The position numbers were made by a program, and so were the translations under genes. A stretch of 64,000 nt of DNA, taken from assembly GCF_022952855.1 (NCBI RefSeq), contig NZ_JALJDX010000222.1, positions 124,001-188,000 on the forward strand. The letters are read 5' to 3'. This DNA is from Pseudomonas sp. RGM2987 (lineage in GTDB: Bacteria; Pseudomonadota; Gammaproteobacteria; Pseudomonadales; Pseudomonadaceae). This document shows, in pieces, positions 51,857 through 60,125 of the stretch. A model generated the notes under the pieces. It had not been told where the DNA came from. It saw nothing but the letters and a program-made list of their open reading frames with translations, and ran no database searches. Numbering within the stretch: the first letter of the stretch is position 1; each line of letters opens with the position of its first letter.

Positions 51857-53008
51857 ATGCACGATATCGAACTGACCGAAGAGCAACGCATGATCCGCGA
51901 CATGGCGCGCGACTTCGCCCGCAGCGAGGTCGCACCCCACGCCCAGGCCTGGGAAAAGGCCGGATGGATCGATGACCACGTGGTGGCGCAAATGGGCGAG
52001 CTGGGCCTGCTCGGCATGGTCGTCCCGGACACCTGGGGCGGCAGTTATACCGACTACGTGGCCTATGCCTTGGCGGTGGAGGAGATCTCGGCCGGCGACG
52101 GCGCCCTCGGTGCGCTGATGAGCATCCACAACTCGGTGGGCTGTGGTCCACTGCTGAAGTACGGCAGCGAGGCACAGCAAGACCAATGGCTGCCGGCGCT
52201 CGCCAGTGGCCAGGCGATCGGCTGTTTCTGCCTGACCGAGCCACAGGCCGGCACCGAGGCACACAACCTGCGCACCCGCGCCGAACTGCGCGACGGACAA
52301 TGGGTGCTTAACGGCGCCAAGCAATTCGTCAGCAATGGCGAGCGCGCCCAACTGGCGATCGTTTTCGCGGTCACCGATCCGGAACTGGGTAAAAAGGGCC
52401 TCTCGGCTTTCCTGGTGCCCACTGACAACCCGGGTTTCGTGGTCGACCGCCGTGAACATAAGATGGGTATCAAGGCTTCCGACACCTGTGCAGTGACCCT
52501 GAGCAACTGCGCGATTCCGGAGGCCAATCTGCTGGGCGAACGCGGCAAAGGCCTGGCAATCGCCTTGTCCAACCTGGAAGGCGGTCGGATAGGCATTGCC
52601 GCCCAGGCCCTGGGCATCGCTCGCGCCGCCTTCGAGGCCGCGCTCGGCTATGCCCGGGAACGCGTCCAGTTCGACAAGCCGATCGTCGAGCACCAAAGCA
52701 TCGCCAACCTGTTGGCCGACATGCACACCCGGCTCAACGCTGCCCGCCTTATGGTCCTGCATGCTGCGCGCTTGAAAAGCGCAGGACAACCGTGCCTTTC
52801 GCAAGCGTCCCAGGCCAAGCTGTTCGCCTCGGAAATGGCCGAGCGCGTGTGCTCCAGCGCGATTCAGATTCATGGCGGCTACGGCTATCTGGAGGACTAC
52901 CCGGTCGAGCGTTATTACCGCGATGCGCGCATCACCCAGATCTACGAAGGCACCAGCGAAGTCCAGCGACTGCTGATCGCCCGCGAGCTGGCCCGCTACG
53001 CACTCTGA
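51857..53008 (+). CDS. Acyl-CoA dehydrogenase (isobutyryl-CoA dehydrogenase-like)
   Basis: A 383-residue FAD-dependent acyl-CoA dehydrogenase. The FAD/substrate segments are FCLTEPQAGTEAHNLRTRAE and KASDTCAVTLSNCAIPEANL. The C-terminal block HGGYGYLEDYPVERYYRDAR precedes the catalytic Glu in QIYEGTSEVQ, positioned as in short-branched-chain enzymes. It would convert isobutyryl-CoA to methacrylyl-CoA. AGGAG lies ten bases before the ATG at 51857. It is the last metabolic gene of the operon. Confidence 0.93.
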   Translation: MHDIELTEEQRMIRDMARDFARSEVAPHAQAWEKAGWIDDHVVAQMGELGLLGMVVPDTWGGSYTDYVAYALAVEEISAGDGALGALMSIHNSVGCGPLLKYGSEAQQDQWLPALASGQAIGCFCLTEPQAGTEAHNLRTRAELRDGQWVLNGAKQFVSNGERAQLAIVFAVTDPELGKKGLSAFLVPTDNPGFVVDRREHKMGIKASDTCAVTLSNCAIPEANLLGERGKGLAIALSNLEGGRIGIAAQALGIARAAFEAALGYARERVQFDKPIVEHQSIANLLADMHTRLNAARLMVLHAARLKSAGQPCLSQASQAKLFASEMAERVCSSAIQIHGGYGYLEDYPVERYYRDARITQIYEGTSEVQRLLIARELARYAL

Positions 53009-53075
53009 GCCCCTGCCGGACGCGCCCGCTGCGTCCGGCTGCCCTTTTTATCCTGCCCTTTTTGTGGAGCTGCCC

Positions 53076-54704
53076 ATGCTCGGCCTGCGCAATATTCCCA
53101 TCAGCCGCCGCTTGTGGTTGATCCTGCTGATGTCTCTGCTGATGCTACTGATGCTTGCCGGCCTGATGCTCAAGCAGAACCGTGACGACCTGTACGCGGC
53201 GAAGGAGCTGAAAACCCGCCATGTGGTCGAGACGGTCGGTGGCATCCTGCGCCATTTCCAGAGCCTGGAAAGCCAGGGTCTGAGTCGTGAACAAGCGCAG
53301 CAGCAGGCCAGCTCGGTGATACGCGACTTGCGCTATGACCGCGGGGAATACTTCTGGCTCGAAGACCTTGATACCCGCCTGATCCTGCACCCCAACGCCA
53401 AGCTCGAAGGCAAGCGCATGGCCGGCACGCTCGATCCTGACGGCAAGGCGCTGTTCGACGAGATGGTTACCGTGGCAAAGCGCGATGGCTCCGGGCTAGT
53501 GCGTTATCGCTGGGCCAGGCCCAATAGCGAGACCCCGATTGAAAAAGTGTCCTATGTCGAACTGTTCAAACCCTGGGGCTGGATCGTCGGCTCAGGAATC
53601 TATGTTGACGATGTACAGGAGGAGTTCCACCGCCAACTGACCCAGGCCCTGGTCACCCTAGTGATAATCGCCTTGCTACTGGGCGCACTGATCCTGCTCA
53701 TCGCCCGCAGCATCGCTTCACCACTGACACAAGCGGTGGATGCCATGCAGAACATCGCCAGCGGCGAGGCAGACCTGACCCGCAAGCTCGACAACCACTG
53801 GCGCGACGAGCTGACCGCGCTGGGCAGTCATTTCAACGCGTTCATCCATAAGCTGCGGACCGTCATCGACCAATCCAAACAAACCGCCAACCGCTTGGAA
53901 AATGCCTCGCAATCGCTGGGTGAAATTGCCAGTGACAGTCAGCGTCACAGTCAACAACAGTCCGAGCAGATGGAGCTGGTGGCCACCGCCATTCATCAAG
54001 TTTCCTACGTCGTACAGGAAGTGGCGAGGAACGCTGAGCACGCCGCCAATGAGGTACGCCAAGCCGATGACCAGGCACGACAGGGGCAACAAAACATTGG
54101 GAACAGCGTGCAGCGGATCGATCAGTTGTCCGAGACGATCGAGCAGGCGGTCCACGTAATCCAGGGCTTGGCCCAGGAAAGCACCCAGATCGGCGGCGTG
54201 CTGGAAGTGATCAGAGCCATCGCCGAACAAACCAACCTGCTGGCGCTCAACGCCGCCATTGAAGCGGCTCGCGCAGGCGAACAGGGCCGGGGTTTTGCCG
54301 TGGTGGCAGACGAAGTGCGCCTGCTGGCCCAGCGCACCCAGCAATCCATTGCGCAAATCAAAGGCATGATCGAGCGCCTGCAAGGTAATTCACAAGCGGC
54401 GGTCAATGTCATCAATGCCAGCAGTCAAGCAGCACAGTTGACCGTAGAACAGGCCCGCCAAACCGGCGAGACCCTGAATCAGATACTCGGCACCCTGCGC
54501 AACCTCACCGAACTCAATACCTCAATTGCCAGTGCAACGCTGGAGCAGGCGCACGTGGTCGACGATATCAACCGGAACGTCACCCGTGCAGCGTCCCTGG
54601 CCCACGAAAATGCCATCGCCGCAGACCGGACCACCGAGGCCAGCCAGGACCTGGGCCAAATGGCCGCGCGACTCAATCAACTGTTGAGGCAGTTTCAGGT
54701 ATGA
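53076..54704 (+). CDS. Chemoreceptor with single Cache (sCache_2) sensor
   Basis: A 542-residue methyl-accepting chemotaxis protein. It has an N-terminal membrane helix (LWLILLMSLLMLLMLAGLML), then a periplasmic sCache_2-like domain of about 150 residues (YDRGEYFWLEDLDTRLILHP; KPWGWIVGSGIYVDDVQEEF). A second helix (LVTLVIIALLLGALILLIA) leads to HAMP and the signalling tip (AEQTNLLALNAAIEAARAG). sCache_2 receptors characterised in pseudomonads sense small carboxylates such as acetate, propionate and lactate. It starts 67 bases after the acyl-CoA dehydrogenase, with GGAG six bases before the ATG. This suggests chemotaxis toward the acid degraded by the operon. Confidence 0.92.
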   Translation: MLGLRNIPISRRLWLILLMSLLMLLMLAGLMLKQNRDDLYAAKELKTRHVVETVGGILRHFQSLESQGLSREQAQQQASSVIRDLRYDRGEYFWLEDLDTRLILHPNAKLEGKRMAGTLDPDGKALFDEMVTVAKRDGSGLVRYRWARPNSETPIEKVSYVELFKPWGWIVGSGIYVDDVQEEFHRQLTQALVTLVIIALLLGALILLIARSIASPLTQAVDAMQNIASGEADLTRKLDNHWRDELTALGSHFNAFIHKLRTVIDQSKQTANRLENASQSLGEIASDSQRHSQQQSEQMELVATAIHQVSYVVQEVARNAEHAANEVRQADDQARQGQQNIGNSVQRIDQLSETIEQAVHVIQGLAQESTQIGGVLEVIRAIAEQTNLLALNAAIEAARAGEQGRGFAVVADEVRLLAQRTQQSIAQIKGMIERLQGNSQAAVNVINASSQAAQLTVEQARQTGETLNQILGTLRNLTELNTSIASATLEQAHVVDDINRNVTRAASLAHENAIAADRTTEASQDLGQMAARLNQLLRQFQV

Positions 54705-54810
54705 CGCGGACCAAATTCCTTGAGCATTTGAAAACCGGTCGTTTCCAGCGGTAAAGCAAAAATCGCCCCGCTACAGGTAGGGCCCCTGCACTGCTGAAGG
54801 AGTTGATTTC

Positions 54811-55470
54811 ATGACCCTCCCCCAATCAGTCACGCATCGTGGCGTCAGCTCGCGTCCCGTCATGACGATCTCCGTCGACGCAGAACGCCAATCACGTTTT
54901 GTGGAAACCCGGTTAAAAGCCCTCGAACTGTTCGCCCGGCATGGTTTCAGTCGGGTCGGCATGCGGGACCTGGCCACTGGCATGGGGATCAAGCCGGGGT
55001 CCATCTACAACCATATCGAGAGCAAGGAAACGCTGCTGTTCGAGCTGATAGAAGAGCTCTACGAACAGTTGCTCGACGGCGCCGGTCGGGTGACCCGGCG
55101 CAAAACGGCGCCTGAAGTGCGGCTGCGTAGCCTGTTGGAAGCGCACCTGTTGCTCCATGAACGCATGGGCGCGCACTTTCGGCTGGCAGAGTACGACCTT
55201 CACTGCCTGAACGAAGAGCAGCAAGGCTTGATCCTGTCCCTACGCAGGCGTTATGAGGAGTATCTGATTCACACCATTGAACAGCTCACCGGCAAGCCCA
55301 CTAGCGTTGCCCGACGCGCAGCTTTGAGCGGCGTCGTTTCCCTGCTCAATCAGTTGCCGGCCTGGGTGGCAGAACTCCAGGTCAACCAAGAGGCTCGACG
55401 CAAGCTGTTGCATGACATGGTGATGGGTTCGCTCCAGGGTGCATTGCAGGCCACTCTGGAGAATCTTTAG
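54811..55470 (+). CDS. TetR-family transcriptional regulator
   Basis: A 219-residue TetR-type repressor. The N-terminal helix-turn-helix follows a 30-residue lead: RLKALELFARHGFSRVGMRD, then MGIKPGSIYNHIESKETLLF. The ligand-binding helices contain many leucines, consistent with an acyl-CoA or organic-acid effector. It closes the plus-strand acid-utilisation cluster and is the best candidate for its regulator. GAAGG sits 12 bases before the ATG at 54811. An in-frame Met 17 residues later is an alternative start. Confidence 0.9.
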   Translation: MTLPQSVTHRGVSSRPVMTISVDAERQSRFVETRLKALELFARHGFSRVGMRDLATGMGIKPGSIYNHIESKETLLFELIEELYEQLLDGAGRVTRRKTAPEVRLRSLLEAHLLLHERMGAHFRLAEYDLHCLNEEQQGLILSLRRRYEEYLIHTIEQLTGKPTSVARRAALSGVVSLLNQLPAWVAELQVNQEARRKLLHDMVMGSLQGALQATLENL

Positions 55471-55498
55471 CGTAGGCAGTGTTCGGTCAATAGGCTGC

Positions 55499-55909
55499 TC
55501 AGATCGTAGGACCGATCTTGGACGTGCAGTAGCGTGCCGTCTGCCAGGCTCCGGCAGCCGACTTACGGAGCAGGAACAGCTCCTGATACGCCGCGGACGT
55601 GACGACACCAGTTGACTTGATCGTTTCAGTGCCCTCGGTGGCACTCCGGACAAAGGCCCAGCCGGCGCTGATCTGCACAACCTCCTTGATTCCATAAGTC
55701 ATGGCGAAGCCGATTGTTTCGAAGACGCCAGGGTAGACGATGGCGAGTTCCTCCTTGCCTACTGCTGCCGGCATGCCGGGCGCCATCAGCACACCGTCAT
55801 CCGCATACGTCGCCAGTATGGCGGCGTTCGCCTGCGCGATTGAACGCAGTCAAGTAGGCGATCGCATTCGCTTCAATCGCAGCAGTTCTTCATTAATGAT
55901 TTCGCTCAT
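55499..55909 (-). pseudogene. SnoaL-like protein gene with two frameshifts
   Basis: The minus strand starts well (ATG at 55909 with GAGGA just upstream, reading MSEIINEE) but stops after 19 codons. Shifting frame near 55885 gives AAIEANAIAYLTAFNRA. Shifting again near 55845 gives QANAAILATYADDGVLMAPG, and the remaining 97 codons run intact to 55499 (KEVVQISAGWAFVRSATEGT). Joined, this is a standard SnoaL/ketosteroid-isomerase-like protein of about 135 residues. The gene follows the LysR gene after 11 bases on the same strand. Either it is a recent pseudogene or two bases are miscalled. A GTG-initiated C-terminal fragment (55499-55792) could be translated but would lack the first helices. Confidence 0.8.
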
Positions 55910-55920
55910 ATCCTCATTCC

Positions 55921-56850
55921 TCAAAGTGTCCTACAGTGACCATCTTGGTCTGACAGGATCTCCGGTATCATCTTTTTCAACAGCTCGACCCATGTCCTGA
56001 TCTTCGCATCCAAGTATTGTCGAGATGGATAGACCGCGAATACAGACAGCTCTTGCAGCTTGTATTCTGGAAGCAGTCTGACCAGAGAACCGTTCCTCAA
56101 GCCTGGGTTGGCAGTATAAATCGGTAATACCCCCACCCCCATCCCAAGGTTAATAGCAGCGATCAGGCCATCCGCAGTATTGATGTCCAAGGCTGCATTA
56201 CGAATCGTCACCGCTTCTTCACCATTTGGCCCGTGAAAGCGCCAGTTGTGCAACTCAGACACGTCGCTGACAATTCTCAGGCAGTCATGATGCTTGAGGT
56301 CTGCTGGGGTTTGAACTGCTCCATGTAGCTGCACGTATTCAGGCGACGCACAAACCACGCTGTAGGTGTCCCCGAGCTTCTGAGAAATCAATCCTGAGTC
56401 CGATAACTCACTGGCGATGACAACAGAAATGTCGAAACCCTCACTGACGAGATCAGGGATACGGTTCGCAAGCATGATGTTGAATGTCACGTCAGGGAAC
56501 GACTTCTTATACTGCACAGCGGCACGGATAACGAAGTGATGACCGATGCTTGTCATCGCGTGCACCTTTATCCGACCGCTTGGGTGGTTCTGCGCACTCC
56601 CCGCCTCCTGCTCCGCATCCCTCACCAGGTCGATGACCGCTTCACATTTAGCCAGATACCTCATCCCCGCTTCGGTCAGGGAAAGCTTACGCGTCGTGCG
56701 ATTCACCAGTTTTGCTTTCAGGTGTGTCTCAAGCTGAGCCATCGCCCGGGAGACGTTGGCCACTGACGTCCCAAGCGTGTCGGCTGCGCCAGTGAAGCTA
56801 CCTCGATCAGCAATAGCGATGAAAATCGTCATGAGATTGAACGTGTCCAT
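55921..56850 (-). CDS. LysR-family transcriptional regulator
   Basis: A 309-residue LysR regulator of the CrgA/DhcR-like subgroup. The winged helix is FIAIADRGSFTGAADTLGTS then VANVSRAMAQLETHLKAKLV, followed by the typical NRTTRKLSLTEAG wing and a substrate domain. The ATG at 56850 has GGGAAA upstream; a TTG at 56853 is adjacent. It is divergent from the OprD-type porin gene, with the frameshifted SnoaL-like gene directly downstream. Base composition appears more AT-rich than the flanking operons, hinting at acquisition. The target is unknown. Confidence 0.88.
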   Translation of the reverse strand: MDTFNLMTIFIAIADRGSFTGAADTLGTSVANVSRAMAQLETHLKAKLVNRTTRKLSLTEAGMRYLAKCEAVIDLVRDAEQEAGSAQNHPSGRIKVHAMTSIGHHFVIRAAVQYKKSFPDVTFNIMLANRIPDLVSEGFDISVVIASELSDSGLISQKLGDTYSVVCASPEYVQLHGAVQTPADLKHHDCLRIVSDVSELHNWRFHGPNGEEAVTIRNAALDINTADGLIAAINLGMGVGVLPIYTANPGLRNGSLVRLLPEYKLQELSVFAVYPSRQYLDAKIRTWVELLKKMIPEILSDQDGHCRTL

Positions 56851-56944
56851 CAATTTCCCAACTTGAGCAAAAACTGGACGACACGATAATACAAAACACC
56901 AACAACCGATTATTAATAAAAACTGTTAACTGATTTACGGATCC

Positions 56945-57055
56945 CGTCACTTATGGATGGACATTGGGCCGGATACCATCCACTCAGCGTCCCTTAATGG
57001 GTCGCTCCTCTTTGAACGTTTTTACGTGGCCCCTAGGTTTAGGGGCTTTTTTTTT
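56945..57055 (+). ncRNA. Candidate small RNA or attenuator ending in a strong terminator
   Basis: Three consecutive stem-loops lie in the plus-strand gap between the LysR start and the porin. They are TGGATGG/CCATCCA (56954-56982), AGCGTCCC/GGGTCGCT with one mismatch (56986-57006), and the terminator GCCCCTA-GGTT-TAGGGGC followed by nine T (57029-57055). A full Rho-independent terminator about 150 bases before an ORF on the same strand means either an independent sRNA or premature termination control of the porin. No open frame of note lies within it. Confidence 0.6.
57029..57055 (+). terminator. Rho-independent terminator in the porin upstream region
   Basis: A perfect 7-base-pair stem (GCCCCTA/TAGGGGC) with a four-base loop and nine consecutive T is one of the strongest terminators in the window. 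The porin ATG lies 149 bases downstream. Confidence 0.9.
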
Positions 57056-57203
57056 CCTGCAATAGCCGTCGTGCTCCAAACAACTACAACTCCTTTCACC
57101 ACATGCCACGTGATGGGTCATCTCTTGATTCTGACGGTGGGTATTTCATACCAACACGAGTTTGACAGGTATGTGATTGAGGGACAGCCATAGGAAAGCA
57201 GAA

Positions 57204-58565
57204 ATGGTTCATCGCAACGCTCTAAACATCGCCATCAGTCTCGCCACGCTACTGGGGCTGCCTATGGTGGTCACACCCGCCTGCGCGGATTTTCTGGAAG
57301 ACAGTAAAGTGACGCTCAACGCCCGCACGCTATATTTTGAAGGTGACAACCGCGACGGCGGTTCAGACCAGCGACAGACGGTTCAAGGTTTCAAACTGGA
57401 TGCGATCTCAGGTTATACATCCGGGCCGGTTGGATTCGGGATAGACGCCCAGGCCCTCACCGGCATCACGCTGGGAGGCGGCATTGACAACCACTCGAGT
57501 TCAACGGTCAACACCGTGAGTCCTGTCTCCACCGACGGAACGCCTGTTCACAACTGGACCCGATTCGGAGCGTCGCTGAAGGCAAAAATATCCCAAACGG
57601 AAATGCGAGCGGGCAGCAACCTCGCCCCCAATGTCCCCGTCATTGTCACGAACGACGGCCGGCTGCTTCCACAGACATTCGAAGGCGCGATGTTCTCATC
57701 CAAAGACATCGAGAATGTCACGGTGAATGCGGGACGAATCACCCGCGGCACAAGCCGAGCGTCGAGCAACTCCGCCGGCCTGGCTGCCAATGGCGGGACA
57801 AAGGGATCGGACAGCTTCATCTATGGCGGCGCGGATTGGAAAGCCGCCAAGGACCTGACGCTGCAGTACTACTATGCAAAGCTTGAGGATTACTATAAGC
57901 AAAACTTCCTTGGCGCGATCTACCTCAAACCCCTCGGTGACGACCAAAGTTTCAAGGTCGACTTGAGATACTTCGACAGTACCTCGGACGGTAAAAACGG
58001 CGACAGCGCCTATCGCTTCAACAACAATAATGGTTATGCACGCAAGCCCGGCGAAGTCGACAATAAAACGTGGTCGGCAATGTTCACCTATGCGCTGGGG
58101 GGACACTCATTCATGCTCGGACGGCAACGAATCAATGATGACGGGGGCTTTGTCTGGGTCAACAATGGCAGCATCAGAGACGGCCGTGGGCGGCCGGAAG
58201 GCGAAGGAGGTTCAAGCTTTTATCTGTTCACAGACCTCATGATCGGGCAGTTTTCGCGAGCAGGTGAAGACACGTCTTTCGGTCAGTATTCCTACGACTT
58301 CTCAAAGCAAGGTATACCTGGCCTCAAAGCAGCCATCAGCTACATTAGCGGCCGTGATATCAAGGATGCCAATGGCTCCGGTAGCGAGTACAAGGAATGG
58401 GAGCGCGATTATCGTTTCGATTACACCGTCCCGACAGGCACCCTCAAAGGCCTGGGATTTACCTTACGGCGCGCGAACCTGCGTACGAACATCCCTGGTT
58501 CACAGGGCGGGGCAGATACCGATCAAACCCGTTTCTACATTAACTACTCCTACGCATTTATGTGA
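57204..58565 (+). CDS. OprD-family outer-membrane porin
   Basis: A 453-residue OprD-type porin. The signal peptide (ISLATLLGLPMVVTPACA) is followed by DFLEDSKVTLNARTLYFEGD. Family blocks include GSNLAPNVPVIVTNDGRLLP, YYYAKLEDYYKQNFLGAIYL and a C terminus ending in an aromatic-rich strand (YINYSYAFM). It carries extra loop sequence (RFNNNNGYARKPGEV) compared with the other porin in this window, so the channel specificity is probably different. AGGAAAG precedes the ATG at 57204. The gene is divergent from the LysR regulator and has a terminator-bearing leader. Confidence 0.92.
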   Translation: MVHRNALNIAISLATLLGLPMVVTPACADFLEDSKVTLNARTLYFEGDNRDGGSDQRQTVQGFKLDAISGYTSGPVGFGIDAQALTGITLGGGIDNHSSSTVNTVSPVSTDGTPVHNWTRFGASLKAKISQTEMRAGSNLAPNVPVIVTNDGRLLPQTFEGAMFSSKDIENVTVNAGRITRGTSRASSNSAGLAANGGTKGSDSFIYGGADWKAAKDLTLQYYYAKLEDYYKQNFLGAIYLKPLGDDQSFKVDLRYFDSTSDGKNGDSAYRFNNNNGYARKPGEVDNKTWSAMFTYALGGHSFMLGRQRINDDGGFVWVNNGSIRDGRGRPEGEGGSSFYLFTDLMIGQFSRAGEDTSFGQYSYDFSKQGIPGLKAAISYISGRDIKDANGSGSEYKEWERDYRFDYTVPTGTLKGLGFTLRRANLRTNIPGSQGGADTDQTRFYINYSYAFM

Positions 58566-58600
58566 TGCCAGGAGGCTGGGCCAAGGATATCTCCTGGCAT
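58565..58600 (+). terminator. Hairpin at the porin stop codon
   Basis: ATGCCAGGAG (58565-58574) pairs perfectly with CTCCTGGCAT (58591-58600), starting at the last base of the porin stop codon. There is no T tract. Confidence 0.5.
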
Positions 58601-58911
58601 GAACCTGGCCTCGCCCAGCCGACTGAACTCGCTGCTTTGCGAACGCTACATGCCGCTCCGTCCATGACGCGGCGCCCGGCTCAAGGGTGGCGCGCGGTTG
58701 TTGCAACGCTCAGCAGATTGCGGCGGCCGAGGCCGTCGATCAGCGAGCGCAGCCCAAACTCACACCGAGGCGCCAGACCGCTGGTGGTCCGCGATTGCAC
58801 AGGGCGCCCAGCTTTGTTGCTGATGTTCACCTGTAGCCGAGCACTCGTGAAACAGGGGCCTCACGAGTGGGATCGCGTTCGATATCCTCGCGATGTTCCG
58901 GGCGCGGGCCT
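58601..58911. other. Intergenic region with no supportable gene
   Basis: About 310 bases between the porin and exbD. The only curiosity is an open minus-strand stretch of about 55 codons ending at 58681 (LAPRCEFGLRSLIDGLGRRN...). It could be the decayed end of a regulator gene but lacks a start and recognisable domain. Confidence 0.35.
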
Positions 58912-59313
58912 CTATTTCGCCGTGATCACCGACAACTTGGTAATCCCCGCCCGCTCGATAGAAGCCATGGCCCGGGCCACTTCGCCGTAGTTCACCCCGT
59001 TGTCCGCCTGCAGTTGCACCCGCAGATCAGGGTTCTTGCCTTTGGCCGCCTGCAAGTTGGATTCAAGCAGGTCCGCCTGGATCTCGTCCTTGTTGATGAA
59101 CACCTTGCCCTTGTCATCAATGCTCACCACCAGCGGATCCTTCTGTTCCACCGGCGCCACCGCCTCGGTCTTCGGCAGGTTGATCGGGATGGCGTTGGTC
59201 AGCAGCGGCGCGGTGACGATGAACACCACCAACAGGACCAACATGACGTCCACCAGAGGCGTGACGTTGATCTCGCTGAGCACTTCATCGCTGTCTTGTG
59301 TGGAGAAGGCCAT
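58912..59313 (-). CDS. exbD: Biopolymer transport protein ExbD
   Basis: A 133-residue inner-membrane proton-channel subunit. The single N-terminal helix contains the essential Asp (NVTPLVDVMLVLLVVFIVTA), followed by a periplasmic domain. With ExbB and TonB it energises outer-membrane receptors. The gene starts one base before the exbB stop region and is the last of the tonB-exbB-exbD set. Confidence 0.95.
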   Translation of the reverse strand: MAFSTQDSDEVLSEINVTPLVDVMLVLLVVFIVTAPLLTNAIPINLPKTEAVAPVEQKDPLVVSIDDKGKVFINKDEIQADLLESNLQAAKGKNPDLRVQLQADNGVNYGEVARAMASIERAGITKLSVITAK

Positions 59314-59314
59314 C

Positions 59315-60040
59315 TCAGGACGCCTCCTTGACTTTCTGGCCGGTGACCGTCACGCCGGACTTGTTCAGGGCCGGGTGCTGCAACACGCGGAAGGCGTTTT
59401 TCTGCGCCAGGCTGTAGAAGTCGTGGGCGAAGTCGTCCAGGTCAGCGGCGGTCAGCTTCAGGCGACGCAGAAAATAGTTGTACACCAGCACCGCCGGCAC
59501 CGCGACGGCAATCCCGACGCCGGTGGCGACCAGGGCGGCGCCGATCGGGCCGGCCACGGTTTCCAGGCTCGCCGAGCCGGCGGCGCTGATGCCTTTGAGT
59601 GCCGACATGATGCCCCAGACGGTGCCGAACAGACCGATGAAGGGCGACGTACTACCGATGCTCGCGAGAATCGCCAAGCCACTTTCCAAGGCACGCCGCT
59701 CGCGCACGATCTGCTGGCGCAAAGCGCGCTCGAGACGATCCTGGTGATTGATCGCCTGACTCAGGTCTGCGGCATGGGTGCTTTCCGGCACCTGGATCGC
59801 CGCGTAACCGGCCAGTGCTACCCGAGCCGCCGCGCCCGGTTGGCTGTGCGTCAGCTCGGCGGCGGAATCGAGGCTGGAAGCGGCCCAGAATTGCTTGTGG
59901 AACTTGCGGTCCTGGATCTTGAGACGGCTGAACTGCAGGCCCTTGAGCAAGGCCAGCCCCCAGGTCGCGACGGAAAAGACGATCAACAGCCAGATGACGG
60001 CGTGTTCGATGGATTCGAAAGGTGATGCAATCAGGTTCAT
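59315..60040 (-). CDS. exbB: Biopolymer transport protein ExbB
   Basis: A 241-residue MotA/TolQ/ExbB-family proton channel with three helices (AVIWLLIVFSVATWGLALL; FIGLFGTVWGIMSALKGIS; AALVATGVGIAVAVPAVLVY). It is the short form without the periplasmic extension seen in some pseudomonads. The ATG at 60040 is preceded by GGAG; a TTG at 60058 is in frame. It lies about 85 bases downstream of tonB. Confidence 0.95.
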   Translation of the reverse strand: MNLIASPFESIEHAVIWLLIVFSVATWGLALLKGLQFSRLKIQDRKFHKQFWAASSLDSAAELTHSQPGAAARVALAGYAAIQVPESTHAADLSQAINHQDRLERALRQQIVRERRALESGLAILASIGSTSPFIGLFGTVWGIMSALKGISAAGSASLETVAGPIGAALVATGVGIAVAVPAVLVYNYFLRRLKLTAADLDDFAHDFYSLAQKNAFRVLQHPALNKSGVTVTGQKVKEAS

Positions 60041-60125
60041 GGTCAGGCTCTCCAACAAGGCATTCGGATCAGTTGTAGCGATGCGCCTTTTGTCAGGTGG
60101 CCCGCGGTCTATCGGTTAAGTCGAG

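Noticed and set aside
58601..58750. Minus-strand 55-codon stretch resembling a regulator C terminus (EFGLRSLIDGL)
   Set aside because: The resemblance is short and generic; no DNA-binding domain or start is found.
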